A stretch of 24,937 bases of DNA from Bacteroidota bacterium (GTDB lineage Bacteria > Bacteroidota > Ignavibacteria > Palsa-1295). The stretch lies in NCBI GenBank assembly GCA_025363505.1, contig JANYDV010000284.1, forward strand, positions 1 through 24,937, written 5' to 3'. The notes under the pieces are model-generated. The model ran no database searches. It had not been told where the DNA came from and was given only the letters and a program-made list of their open reading frames with translations. Below, in pieces: positions 16,418 to 24,742 of this stretch. A program made the position numbers and the translations under genes. Numbering within the stretch: position 1 is the first letter of the stretch; every line of letters begins with the position of its first letter.

Positions 16418-17760
16418 AGTGCCTTTTTGTATTTTGCATCCGCGATCATCACATCGAATGTGCTCGTCGTCAGGTTAGCTTTTGCGTTTGCAAGTGTCGT
16501 CTGTGCATCGAGAAGCGTAATGAGTGTTGTCATCCCATTATCATATTGCAATTTGACAATACGATAATTTTCGTCTGCACTGTTGAGTTGCTTGTGAGCG
16601 ATTGAAATTCTCTCAACAGCATTGACTTTGTCAAGGCGTGCGCTTTCGAGTTCAAGTTTAATCCCATTACTCGCGGCTTCTGTTTGATAACGAAGTTCTT
16701 CGAGTTGCGCCTCGGCTTCATGCACTTTCGCTGTGGTACCAAAACCCGAAAAGAAATTCCATTGCAATTGTACACCGCCAAGCAGGAGATCAGCATCGCT
16801 TGAAAACTTCAGTGTTGTTTCTTGCCAACCGTAACTTGCAAAAAGCGAAATGCTCGGAAGGAAATCGCCCCAGTTAGCGCGCTTGACCCCTTGAAGTGCC
16901 TGCTCAGTACGCATCAATTGTATCAGCTCAGGGCGAGAGGCAAATGCTTTGTCAGCATCTTCACTCAGTAGTGGCAAGGTACTACCAAATTGCCTGCCAT
17001 CAGTCGAAGCCATATCTGTGCCTCCGCCAACAAGTGCGGAAAGGTCTTCTGCTTTCGGAATATTGATTTCCGAATCGTAGTTACGTTTCAGTAAATTGTT
17101 GAAATTTGTTTTCGCAAGCTGCGCAATATTTTTTGCAGTAAGCACATCGCCTTGCGCAGCGGCAACACCAACCTCCGCACGAAGCACATCATTCTTTGGT
17201 GCTTTGTCGTTACTAAAAAGTGCTTGTGCCATTTTCAAGTTTTCTAAAGCAAGTGTGACGGCGTTCTCTCTGATAGAAACAAGCTCACTTGCTTTTGCAT
17301 AATTATAATATGCTTCACTTACCTGATAAGTAACCAGCAGCTCTTTAGCACTGACTTCGGCAGTCGAAGCATCACGTAGCGCTTTTGAAACATCGGTGCT
17401 TTGCCAGAGTGCATAATTGCCGATAGGCCAAACGAATTCAAATTTATTGTCCCAGGGCACAATACCAAGACCCGTCGTATTAAACGAACCAACATTCGGG
17501 AGTGTCACAGTACGCCCACCGCTATATTGTGTAAAGCGAGAAACAAAATCTAAGTGGGGTATCAATGCCGCGTTTGATTCATCTACTTTTGCATCAGCAT
17601 TTTTCCAACGCGCACGAGTCGCCATCACATCCGGATTTTGTGATAGTGCAGTTTCGATATAACTCTTAAGTGCATCCGGTACTGCCGTTCGTTGGGCAAA
17701 GCTGCTTGATGCAACAAATACGGTAACGATAAGGCAGAGGAGTAGGGTAGTACGTTTCAT
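16405..17760 (-). CDS. TolC-family outer-membrane efflux channel
   Basis: The protein has 451 aa from the ATG at 17760; a TTG 15 nt upstream is less likely. A signal peptide (MKRTTLLLCLIVTVFVASSSFAQ) precedes two outer-membrane-efflux repeats, each with long Ala/Leu/Glu-rich helices and a beta hairpin (for example PHLDFVSRFTQYSGG and FLPSISLFASYGWQ). The C-terminal half has the common YRIVKLQYDNGMTTLITLLDAQTTLANAKANL pattern. It should form a trimeric channel across the outer membrane for the adjacent pump. Gene order tetR-tolC-mfp-rnd, all close together, supports one operon. Confidence 0.93.
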   Translation of the reverse strand: MKRTTLLLCLIVTVFVASSSFAQRTAVPDALKSYIETALSQNPDVMATRARWKNADAKVDESNAALIPHLDFVSRFTQYSGGRTVTLPNVGSFNTTGLGIVPWDNKFEFVWPIGNYALWQSTDVSKALRDASTAEVSAKELLVTYQVSEAYYNYAKASELVSIRENAVTLALENLKMAQALFSNDKAPKNDVLRAEVGVAAAQGDVLTAKNIAQLAKTNFNNLLKRNYDSEINIPKAEDLSALVGGGTDMASTDGRQFGSTLPLLSEDADKAFASRPELIQLMRTEQALQGVKRANWGDFLPSISLFASYGWQETTLKFSSDADLLLGGVQLQWNFFSGFGTTAKVHEAEAQLEELRYQTEAASNGIKLELESARLDKVNAVERISIAHKQLNSADENYRIVKLQYDNGMTTLITLLDAQTTLANAKANLTTSTFDVMIADAKYKKALGLR

Positions 17761-17795
17761 TATTTTTGAATTCAACGATGATAGTAAAATTATTT

Positions 17796-18584
17796 TTATG
17801 ATAGAATAGCTTCTTCTTCGATCATAGGATTGTTGGTAAAACTTCCGGTCTTGTTTGAAAATTCAAGCCCGAGTTGCTCGAACGATCTCCATTCAATTTT
17901 TTCGAGATGCACACGCCCTTGTTCGGTTACAACATTTTCGAGAAGCATGCGCTCGGTAAGATTATAGATGTAATTCCAATCAAGCAATTCCAGATGAATG
18001 CCACCACTTCGAGCTGCGAATACAGAATTTTTGGATAGCATACATTTATTGTACATCCTGAGTACACCGGTGCCCGAAAGCCACATCGTCATCACGAACG
18101 TAAACCCATTCACTTCCGGCTTGACGTCGCCCTCAGCTTTTGCTTGTTCAGCTACTTCAATAAATTTCGTCCAGATATTGCCTGAAAGCACACCCAATTC
18201 ATCTATCAACTCTTGGCTGATATTCGATTTTGCAGGGGGTTCTGATACATTCATGATGCCGAACAAAAATTTCTCTTGCATCGCAAATAGTCGGTACGCA
18301 TCCCCGATAACCATTAATTTATTAAGTCCGCGATCTTGTTTGTTAGTCTCAGCAACGATCATTTCAGTGAGTACTTCGAATCCGCGTAGGATAAGTCCAA
18401 GGAGCAATTCCTCCTTGTTTTTGTAGTAGAGATAGATTGTGCCTTTCGCTAATTCTGCTGATTTTGCAATCTCATCCATTGTGGCAGTGCCAACCCCACG
18501 GTCCTCAAAGACCTTTTGGGCTGCCTCAAGGATCTGATTTTTCCGGGCTTCGCGCTCGCGTTCTTTACGTTCAATAATACCCAT
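17796..18584 (-). CDS. TetR-family transcriptional repressor of the efflux operon
   Basis: The protein has 262 aa from the ATG at 18584; a TTG at 18599 would add five residues. The N-terminal DNA-binding domain is standard: RKNQILEAAQKVFEDRGVGTATMDEIAKSAELAKGTIYLYYKNKEELL, about residues 15-65. The ligand domain that follows is poorly conserved. At 262 aa it is longer than the common 190-220, with an extra acidic C-terminal tail. It lies 35 nt ahead of tolC on the same strand. Upstream is a promoter whose start region overlaps a perfect palindrome of TetR-operator form, so it probably represses its own operon until a ligand binds. That regulation is inference from the site. Confidence 0.92.
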   Translation of the reverse strand: MGIIERKEREREARKNQILEAAQKVFEDRGVGTATMDEIAKSAELAKGTIYLYYKNKEELLLGLILRGFEVLTEMIVAETNKQDRGLNKLMVIGDAYRLFAMQEKFLFGIMNVSEPPAKSNISQELIDELGVLSGNIWTKFIEVAEQAKAEGDVKPEVNGFTFVMTMWLSGTGVLRMYNKCMLSKNSVFAARSGGIHLELLDWNYIYNLTERMLLENVVTEQGRVHLEKIEWRSFEQLGLEFSNKTGSFTNNPMIEEEAILS

Positions 18585-18666
18585 ATTATTGTAAATCAAC
18601 CAGTTAGTAGTAAAAATTATATGCGTGTGCCAATTCTACGCGACGTAATTTTTAATGTTTCAGCAT

Positions 18667-18691
18667 AAAATGACTGACAGTCAGTCATTTT
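18667..18691. promoter_or_regulatory. Operator palindrome for the TetR regulator
   Basis: Twelve bases on each side are exactly complementary around a central A at 18679; the core is TGACTGACAGTCAGTCA. This has the form of many TetR-family operators that control efflux genes. It overlaps the predicted transcription start of the tetR promoter, where a bound dimer would block RNA polymerase. The site is seen directly; its assignment to this regulator is inferred from position. Confidence 0.8.
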
Positions 18692-18696
18692 CTATG

Positions 18697-18728
18697 CAAA
18701 TATACATCATTTCTTTGTCGATTGCAAA
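18697..18728 (-). promoter_or_regulatory. Bacteroidota-type promoter of the tetR-efflux operon
   Basis: On the minus strand TTTG (18725-18728) is followed by 20 nt and then TATATTTG (18697-18704). This matches the Bacteroidota primary sigma consensus TTTG-N19-21-TAnnTTTG in full. The expected start site, about 7 nt further, falls near 18690, at the edge of the operator. Confidence 0.7.
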
Positions 18729-18875
18729 TTATTTCAGTAAATTGATAATTTCTTAATATACATCATCACTCTTTCTGCCTCTGACTGTTAGAACGGATGA
18801 CTCGTCTAAATATTGTATCGATGTCATTTATTCTTTTAAAAACCATCATTGAGCCCATGCCAAACAATAGAACCG

Positions 18876-18883
18876 TATTTTTG
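18876..18883 (+). promoter_or_regulatory. Possible -7 element of the menG promoter
   Basis: TATTTTTG fits the TAnnTTTG consensus. No TTTG lies at the right distance upstream; an ATTG is 24 nt away. Transcription from here would start only one or two bases before the menG ATG and give a nearly leaderless mRNA, so the element may be chance. Confidence 0.3.
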
Positions 18884-18891
18884 TAGAGCAA

Positions 18892-19626
18892 ATGAACAAA
18901 ATAGATTTTAATTTTACCAGTCGCGACGAGAAAAAAAAATATGTACGCCAAATGTTCTCAAACATTGCCGGGCGATATGATTTTCTCAATCATTTTCTCT
19001 CTGTTGGTCAAGATTATCGCTGGCGTCGTATTGCTGTTGGTATTGTCGCCAAGCATCTTGTAAATATAGCTCACCCACAAATTCTTGACATTGCCTGCGG
19101 CACAGGTGATCTATCGTTCGAAGTACTTCGCCAGATCCCTTCAGCACACATTACCGGAATCGACCTTGCCAAACCAATGCTCGATGTGTTTCAAGAGAAG
19201 ATCACCAAACGAAGTGTACGCATCACAATTTCAGAAGGTGATGTCGAAGCATTACAATTTCCCGATAATACATTTGATGCGGTGACCATTGGTTTCGGTA
19301 CCAGAAATTTTACAACCCTCGATATTGCTTTTGCAGAGATATACCGAGTGATGAAGCCGGGAGGTATTTTCGTCAATCTTGAACTTTCGAAGCCGAGACA
19401 TTTTCCGATGAAACAATTCTATTCATTTTATAGTAAGTTTATTTTGCCGCTCATTGGTAAGGGCGTTTCAAAACATGGTGAAGCTTATAGCTATCTTCCA
19501 GACTCTGTTCAAAAGTTTCCGGAACGAGAACAGATTATTTCTTTGCTCACTACCATTGGTTTCAAGAATGCACGTTGGCGCGATCTCTCTGCCGGTATCG
19601 TGACCATGCATCTCGGAGAGAAATAA
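18892..19626 (+). CDS. menG: Demethylmenaquinone methyltransferase
   Basis: This 244-aa class I SAM methyltransferase of the UbiE/MenG family catalyses the last step of menaquinone synthesis, methylation of demethylmenaquinone. Family features are YVRQMFSNIAGRYDFLNHFLSVGQDYRWRR (residues 17-46), the SAM-binding DIACGTGDLSFEV (66-78), VTIGFGTRNF, EIYRVMKPGGIFVNLELSKP, and YSYLPDSVQKFPEREQI near the end. Ubiquinone synthesis is not expected in this type of bacterium, so menG is preferred over ubiE. The ATG used gives the usual family N-terminus; no Shine-Dalgarno is visible. The next gene follows after 62 nt that contain a small hairpin. Confidence 0.93.
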   Translation: MNKIDFNFTSRDEKKKYVRQMFSNIAGRYDFLNHFLSVGQDYRWRRIAVGIVAKHLVNIAHPQILDIACGTGDLSFEVLRQIPSAHITGIDLAKPMLDVFQEKITKRSVRITISEGDVEALQFPDNTFDAVTIGFGTRNFTTLDIAFAEIYRVMKPGGIFVNLELSKPRHFPMKQFYSFYSKFILPLIGKGVSKHGEAYSYLPDSVQKFPEREQIISLLTTIGFKNARWRDLSAGIVTMHLGEK

Positions 19627-19638
19627 TATCGGCAGATC

Positions 19639-19659
19639 TTTGCCCGTTGACGGGACAAA
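19639..19659. terminator. Weak hairpin between menG and the EnvC-like gene
   Basis: TTTGCCCG pairs with CGGG plus CAAA (one bulged A) around a TTGA loop. No T run follows. It may attenuate transcription, or it may be an mRNA-end structure. Confidence 0.3.
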
Positions 19660-19688
19660 CCTAAGGTATACATCGTTATTCAAAAAGA

Positions 19689-21002
19689 ATGTCACGACGG
19701 TTTGTTGTTTTTTTTGCTCTTCTATTGATCGCTTTACTTCCGAGTAGCGCCGACTCACGCCGCCCCAAAAGAAAACCTGCTCCGAAACACAAACTGACTG
19801 CCGTTCATAAAGAACGGCTTTCAAAACAGTCCGAACTCGCACGACTACGGAAAGAAATTACCATTACCGAGCGAGAGCTAAATGCTCATATCAAAAAAGA
19901 AAAACTTACTAAAAAACAATTAGCTGTTGGTGATGCCCGCACTCGTTCTCTTCGTGCGAAGATCGCGAAGCTCCGTAATGAAGCCAATGAACTCAGTGCC
20001 CAAAAAGATGATCTTGAAGTCTCGATCAAACAAACAGTCTCGACAATTGACACTTTAAAACATTCCTATGCGACTGATGCCATTCGCCGATACACCACCG
20101 GTGTCTTTCGTGAATCGGTGACGGTAGGTTCCGGCTTTGATGATCCGACAACCGAAACTACTCGACTTCGCAATGCATATTATGCCTCGATCGCAAGCAA
20201 AGCACTCCATCATAATAAAGAGACCCTCGATTCAACACAAATCTCGTTGAGCACTGACCGTGATGAAGTTGCCTCCTTACTTAATGATCAACTTGGTACG
20301 ATTTCTCAAACCAAGCAGGAGCAACAGACTGCCGAAGTGGCACAACAACAAAAGACCCGCGAACTTCAGACGATTGAAGCAAAAAAACAAGCACTCCAGA
20401 AAGAGCTTGATCGTCGCAAACAAAGCGCAAAAAAACTTGAAGCAATTATTGCAAATCTTGCCGCCAAAGAAGAAGCTGATATTCTGCGACGTAAAGAAAT
20501 TCTAAAAAAACGCGAAGCTGAACGTCGAAGCAAACGAAAAGCAGGAAAGAAACTCACGACCAACGAACGGCATCAAGAAACACTTGATGCGCAAGAACAA
20601 AAAAATCTTGCAGGTCCGCATTTACTTTCATGGCCTGTCAGCTCGCATCATATTGTTCAAGCGTTCGGCGAACAACGAAACAAAGAGCTGGGCACCGTAA
20701 CGATGAATCTTGGTATTGACATTGGTACTTCATTTGGGTCATCTGTCAGAGCTTCGGCAAGTGGGAAGGTGGCTCTCGTGAGTTCACTACCAAGTTATGG
20801 TACGCTTGTGATCGTTCGCCACGGCGGTGGTGTACTTACTGTTTATGCCGATCTTAGTAGTGTTTCGGTTTCGAGTGGCGAAACAGTTGCGAAAGGCGAT
20901 CCCATTGGGCGAAGTGGCTCCAACAACGAACTCGGCGATATTCTCCACTTTGAAGTATGGAAAGGGAGATCCAAACAAAATCCGATGCGTTGGCTAAAGT
21001 AA
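19689..21002 (+). CDS. EnvC-like coiled-coil protein with degenerate LytM (M23) domain
   Basis: This 437-aa exported protein has a signal peptide (MSRRFVVFFALLLIALLPSSADS), long Lys/Glu/Gln-rich coiled coils at about 36-125 and 190-305, and a C-terminal LytM fold at about 312-437. Three of the zinc and catalytic positions of M23 are changed. NLGID has N340 where active enzymes have His (HxGxD). YADL has D388 for the usual YaHl His. GDILHF has I418 in place of the first His of HxH. D344 and H420 remain. In EnvC and NlpD the same loss goes with a role as amidase activator in septal wall splitting, so that role is likely here. It lies 6 nt ahead of the VWA gene. Confidence 0.85.
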   Translation: MSRRFVVFFALLLIALLPSSADSRRPKRKPAPKHKLTAVHKERLSKQSELARLRKEITITERELNAHIKKEKLTKKQLAVGDARTRSLRAKIAKLRNEANELSAQKDDLEVSIKQTVSTIDTLKHSYATDAIRRYTTGVFRESVTVGSGFDDPTTETTRLRNAYYASIASKALHHNKETLDSTQISLSTDRDEVASLLNDQLGTISQTKQEQQTAEVAQQQKTRELQTIEAKKQALQKELDRRKQSAKKLEAIIANLAAKEEADILRRKEILKKREAERRSKRKAGKKLTTNERHQETLDAQEQKNLAGPHLLSWPVSSHHIVQAFGEQRNKELGTVTMNLGIDIGTSFGSSVRASASGKVALVSSLPSYGTLVIVRHGGGVLTVYADLSSVSVSSGETVAKGDPIGRSGSNNELGDILHFEVWKGRSKQNPMRWLK

Positions 21003-21008
21003 ATTTTT

Positions 21009-21911
21009 ATGCGGCGAAACCGAATTATCTTTGGTACTATTTTATTCTGTTGGTCATTCGGACTCTCAGCACAACCTCAACATCCTCTCACGGCAACACT
21101 CAAAACAGGAAGCAACAACAAGCTCATTTCCAATTTTATAGATGATACACTCTATCTCCATGCTTGGGACAAAGGCAATAGTACGATCAAATACCTCGAC
21201 TCTTCAGATATACTTATCTCCAGAGGAGTTGATACTGCAGAAATAATAAGTATCGAACCTACTTCTCATCTATCTACCAAAGAATTTGCAATTCATTTTG
21301 TGCTTGATAACTCTGCTTCAATGTTTCATTCGTATGACTCATTAACGAAGTATCTTGATGTATTTCTTGATTCAATGGGTGGTGGTGCAAATTACTCCGC
21401 AATGATTTTTGATAATATCGAACGGAAACCCACCTATGATGGTACTTCGAGAGTCGCACTATTTCTCGCATCGGTTCCGGCAACAACTGATCGGGAGCGC
21501 ATAAAATCATTCTGGCATTCATATGATTCGATTCGAACCGATTACACACCGTTGTATGATGCAATGTGGAAATCTTATGAACATATCCGTGATCGCCGAC
21601 AGCATGGTGATTCCGCCCGAACAGAGATAATGATCATTATTACTGATGGCGAAGATAATGTCAGCGCAACGAGTATCGAGCGCCTTCGTGAACTTGCCGA
21701 TGTCATGCAAGTAACTACCTATGTAGTCAATTACAGAGTAACACCCGCCGACCGATTGATGTGGCTGATTCGCAGGACTCGCGGGAGAACATTTGATGCC
21801 GCAAATCTTTCCGAGCTTCGCCGAACAATAGAGATTATTCGAACAGAATTAACAACCGGCTACAAAATTGTTTTCCACTTTCCGTTCTTGGGAGCGGGAT
21901 CAAAACGGTAG
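21009..21911 (+). CDS. Exported von Willebrand factor A domain protein
   Basis: This 300-aa protein has a signal peptide (cleavage likely after FGLSA) and a VWA domain at about residues 92-285. All MIDAS metal-site parts are present: D100-x-S102-x-S104 in VLDNSASM, T180 in DYTPLYDA, and D213 in ITDGEDN. The 70 residues between leader and domain look beta-rich. Such domains bind protein partners through a divalent metal ion; the partner here is unknown. It starts 6 nt after the EnvC-like gene and is surely co-transcribed with it, which hints at a cell-envelope role. No transmembrane anchor is seen at the C-terminus, so it may be periplasmic or secreted. Confidence 0.85.
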   Translation: MRRNRIIFGTILFCWSFGLSAQPQHPLTATLKTGSNNKLISNFIDDTLYLHAWDKGNSTIKYLDSSDILISRGVDTAEIISIEPTSHLSTKEFAIHFVLDNSASMFHSYDSLTKYLDVFLDSMGGGANYSAMIFDNIERKPTYDGTSRVALFLASVPATTDRERIKSFWHSYDSIRTDYTPLYDAMWKSYEHIRDRRQHGDSARTEIMIIITDGEDNVSATSIERLRELADVMQVTTYVVNYRVTPADRLMWLIRRTRGRTFDAANLSELRRTIEIIRTELTTGYKIVFHFPFLGAGSKR

Positions 21912-21921
21912 TAATCCAACA

Positions 21922-21962
21922 TTGTCATTGCGAGAACTTAGGAGATCCTCGCAATGACAATA
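21922..21962. repeat. TCATTGCGAG-type palindromic repeat, possible bidirectional terminator
   Basis: ATTGTCATTGCGAG (21922-21935) and its exact reverse complement (21949-21962) form a 14-bp stem with a 13-nt loop. The arms match the TCATTGCGAG/CTCGCAATGA ends of a palindromic extragenic repeat that I recall from many bacteria. It fills the gap between two convergent genes and can end transcription from both sides, though no T run follows. Confidence 0.65.
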
Positions 21963-21977
21963 TGTCCATTCTATTAA

Positions 21978-24488
21978 TTATCGTAAATCATATCCGGAGA
22001 CAACTTCCTCATTAATCGAGAATAAGTATTTGTCATCAGGCGAAGTAAAAAATTTCGATTTCTTTCCTTCTTTTGTTTGCCAGATTGTCTTTCCTGTTTC
22101 GAGACTGACATACGCAAGCTGGCGATTAAAACTATAGAGCAGGTTTCTCCCGACAATACGCGGCGTGTATTGCACTGCATCTTGATCATAGTCGTATTCG
22201 TGTTTCCAGAATTGTTTCCCGGTGGCACCGTCTATCAGCGAAGCTCCCTTTGTACCAAGTGCCAGAATGGTCCCGTTTGCGGCGACGATACGTAAGCAAC
22301 GTTTCGCACAGACACCCCAAATATTTCCCCAGAAGCTGGTATAGACTGTAGAAAGCTCTGCACTGCCGGTGGCATCAAGAAATTCCATTTGCTTGTCGGG
22401 CTCAATACCACCATAGGTCGAAGTACTTTCGAGTACGTATCCTCCGCCGAGAGAGGTCGAGCTGGTATGTGTGCTCGGTTTGGTACCTATAAATATTTCG
22501 GTCACCGCATACGTTTTCTTATATGGCATCTCACCGATCTTTGCATCATCGAGATCCATTGTCCAATCGAATACTCCCTTGCTTTCGCGAGTCAGTTTTA
22601 ATGCGTAGAGTTTTTCATCATCGCATAAATACAACTGTTTTGTTTTCGGATTATAATAATTCATAATCGAAAAATCAGGCATATTCACTCCGCAAGCATG
22701 TTTGGTCTCGATGCGCCAAACGATACTACCGTTTGTCGGATCAATAGCCGCAAAGCCGTAAGGATCATCATCGTTGTACTTATCAAACTTGATCGAATTT
22801 TTCTGTAGTACAACATCATAATCTTGTGCGCCGATTTGGACATAGAGTGTGCCATCGATCAACGCGACCTGTGTTGGCTTGCCATCGAGTTTTTCTTGTG
22901 TCCAAAGTCGTTTGCCTTTATTGAGATCAAAAGCAACCAGTGTTTCCTTGCCGCAAAGATAGACGATGCCTTTGCCATTGGAAACAACATTCCCTTGGGC
23001 AACATATTTTTTTACATCCGCACCACCAACACCATCATCTGCTAAACGGAAATAATCTTTGTACGCGACCGCACCTGTCTCAGGATTGAACGAAACAAAT
23101 CCCTCTCCGCCGCGATCATTCGTTTCGGGGTTGCGCATGGTCGCTTTTGTCCTGATTGCAATAATAATATTCCCATTATATTCAAACGTCTCATAACTAA
23201 AACCAATATTATCGAATCCGGGGTCGATCAATGCCTTTCCTTTTCCGGTCGTGTTCGATGGTGTGGCTTGTTTGTTTACCGACAAACTCAGTGCAGTCAC
23301 AGCACGGACGAATGAACCAAAATAATTATCGCATTTCGCAGCCGGAATATCGTAGTTGATTTTTCCGGTAATGAGATTGACACTCACAGCATGAATGCGA
23401 CTTTTTTGACCCATACTTGAATAGGCAAATGTAAAGATCGCATTATCTCCAATTTGTTTGATAAGGCGATGTGCGTAACCGTCTTCAATTTCCTTCATAT
23501 CAGCATCTTTCCAGAGCTGTTTGTCATTGGTTAAGTCAATCGCTATCAATTCTCCGTCCATACTGATCATCGCAATATCTTTGTTCGAAGCACGGAATGT
23601 AAAGAAGCTGCGATAGGCGCTGATGTCAATCGGCACCGATGAAACAGTACCTTTTTCAAATCGGAAATTTGCTACTTCATTCTTTCCAACCACTGCCGCA
23701 CCATACACAGTCGGCACGATAAACACGCGATCTTCATTCACTTTCATCTCGTGTTTGGTGACCATCTTATTTTCTTTTAAGTCGATCACGGCTACACTGC
23801 CATCGAGTAGGAATAATTCATATCGTTCAGACTCGTCTTTGTATGACCAGTCATTCTTTTTCACACCTACATCGTAGTTCGGTTCGCAGTCTTCAAAGTG
23901 TGCCAGTAATTTCCCGTTGCGCACGTCATACATATCAAGGGCATCGTCTTTGGTGAATACGAGTAGCTTCTGATATTTTTTCGAGACCGAATAATTATAT
24001 CCTGCTTTCTCAAGTGCTTTTTGATTATAGCGGATATCCGCACGCCAAAGTTCGTTGCCCGTTGCCAAATCGACGCCAATATGAGTATTGCTATATCGCA
24101 ACACCGTTGTCTGGTCAAGATTTGACAGCTCCATAAAATCGTCTTGATCAACATCCTTATATTCGTGCTCCCACGTCAACTTCCCGGTGATGGCATTGTA
24201 GAGTTGTACTTTGTCATCGTTTGAAACCAGATATGAATCTCCCACAAGCTGATGTGGACCTTTTTTGTTGTAGTCAGCAATTTTCAAGTCCCATTTTTTT
24301 GCACCGGTTGCCGCATCGTAGCCCCAGGCATATTTACCATTGGCAAGAAACAACGATTTGCCATTATCGACAAACTCGTATGATTTTACCGGCTCATCGA
24401 GCTCTACTTTCCATTTTGGTGCCTGGGCAGATGCAGTCAGAGAAACAATGCTCAGTGCGAGCAATAGGATAATTCGTTGTAGTCGCAT
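21978..24488 (-). CDS. Exported PQQ-type beta-propeller repeat protein
   Basis: The protein has 836 aa from the ATG at 24488; a GTG at 24509 would add seven residues ahead of the leader. A signal peptide (MRLQRIILLLALSIVSLTASAQA) precedes about eleven PQQ-like repeats with the TGxxxW motif, for example TGAKKWDLK, TGKLTWEHE, TGNELWRAD, KGKRLWTQEK, NGSIVWRIE, TGKQFWKHE and TGKTIWQTK. The length suggests one large or two linked propellers. The fold is shared with BamB and with quinoprotein dehydrogenases. I see no sign of PQQ-binding catalytic residues or a heme CxxCH, so a scaffold or binding role is more likely than an enzyme. It is monocistronic, convergent to the VWA gene. Confidence 0.85.
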   Translation of the reverse strand: MRLQRIILLLALSIVSLTASAQAPKWKVELDEPVKSYEFVDNGKSLFLANGKYAWGYDAATGAKKWDLKIADYNKKGPHQLVGDSYLVSNDDKVQLYNAITGKLTWEHEYKDVDQDDFMELSNLDQTTVLRYSNTHIGVDLATGNELWRADIRYNQKALEKAGYNYSVSKKYQKLLVFTKDDALDMYDVRNGKLLAHFEDCEPNYDVGVKKNDWSYKDESERYELFLLDGSVAVIDLKENKMVTKHEMKVNEDRVFIVPTVYGAAVVGKNEVANFRFEKGTVSSVPIDISAYRSFFTFRASNKDIAMISMDGELIAIDLTNDKQLWKDADMKEIEDGYAHRLIKQIGDNAIFTFAYSSMGQKSRIHAVSVNLITGKINYDIPAAKCDNYFGSFVRAVTALSLSVNKQATPSNTTGKGKALIDPGFDNIGFSYETFEYNGNIIIAIRTKATMRNPETNDRGGEGFVSFNPETGAVAYKDYFRLADDGVGGADVKKYVAQGNVVSNGKGIVYLCGKETLVAFDLNKGKRLWTQEKLDGKPTQVALIDGTLYVQIGAQDYDVVLQKNSIKFDKYNDDDPYGFAAIDPTNGSIVWRIETKHACGVNMPDFSIMNYYNPKTKQLYLCDDEKLYALKLTRESKGVFDWTMDLDDAKIGEMPYKKTYAVTEIFIGTKPSTHTSSTSLGGGYVLESTSTYGGIEPDKQMEFLDATGSAELSTVYTSFWGNIWGVCAKRCLRIVAANGTILALGTKGASLIDGATGKQFWKHEYDYDQDAVQYTPRIVGRNLLYSFNRQLAYVSLETGKTIWQTKEGKKSKFFTSPDDKYLFSINEEVVSGYDLR

Positions 24489-24546
24489 ACATTCAGATGG
24501 TTGAGGCACTGAAACCCAGAGTTAACCGCGACGTCGTTAGAGGGTT

Positions 24547-24668
24547 GTACACAGGACAAACGCCGCGGAAAACCCCGGAAAACCAGTGCGTGTGTGCTGT
24601 TGTGTCTATATAAAAAAGACTCCGAAAACGGCGCTGTTGCGATAAATTTTCGTTGTCCCCCTGTGTAC
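24547..24668. promoter_or_regulatory. Distant inverted repeat in the divergent promoter region
   Basis: GTACACAGG at 24547-24555 is repeated in reverse complement at 24660-24668, about 105 nt away. Both copies have ACAA on the inner side after a short offset. The region separates the PQQ-propeller gene from the next plus-strand gene. It might be two sites for one regulator, but chance is not excluded. Confidence 0.25.
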
Positions 24669-24742
24669 CTTACAAAAATACTGCTTCACTCGAAAAAAAC
24701 CAACCCAAGAATCGGAAGATTCTTACCTGGTGTTATACCCCC

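Larger units (their letters stand above)
18585..18891. other. Divergent control region between the efflux operon and menG
   Basis: This roughly 307-nt AT-rich stretch holds the tetR promoter, its operator palindrome and a possible -7 box for menG. A 61-codon minus-strand frame (18766-18951) overlapping the menG start shows no sign of being a gene. The tetR leader between the operator and the ATG is about 85 nt long and shows no obvious strong hairpin. Confidence 0.6.

Noticed and set aside
18766..18951. 61-codon minus-strand open frame with a hydrophobic N-terminus
   Set aside because: It overlaps the menG start and the control region, and nothing in it resembles a known family.
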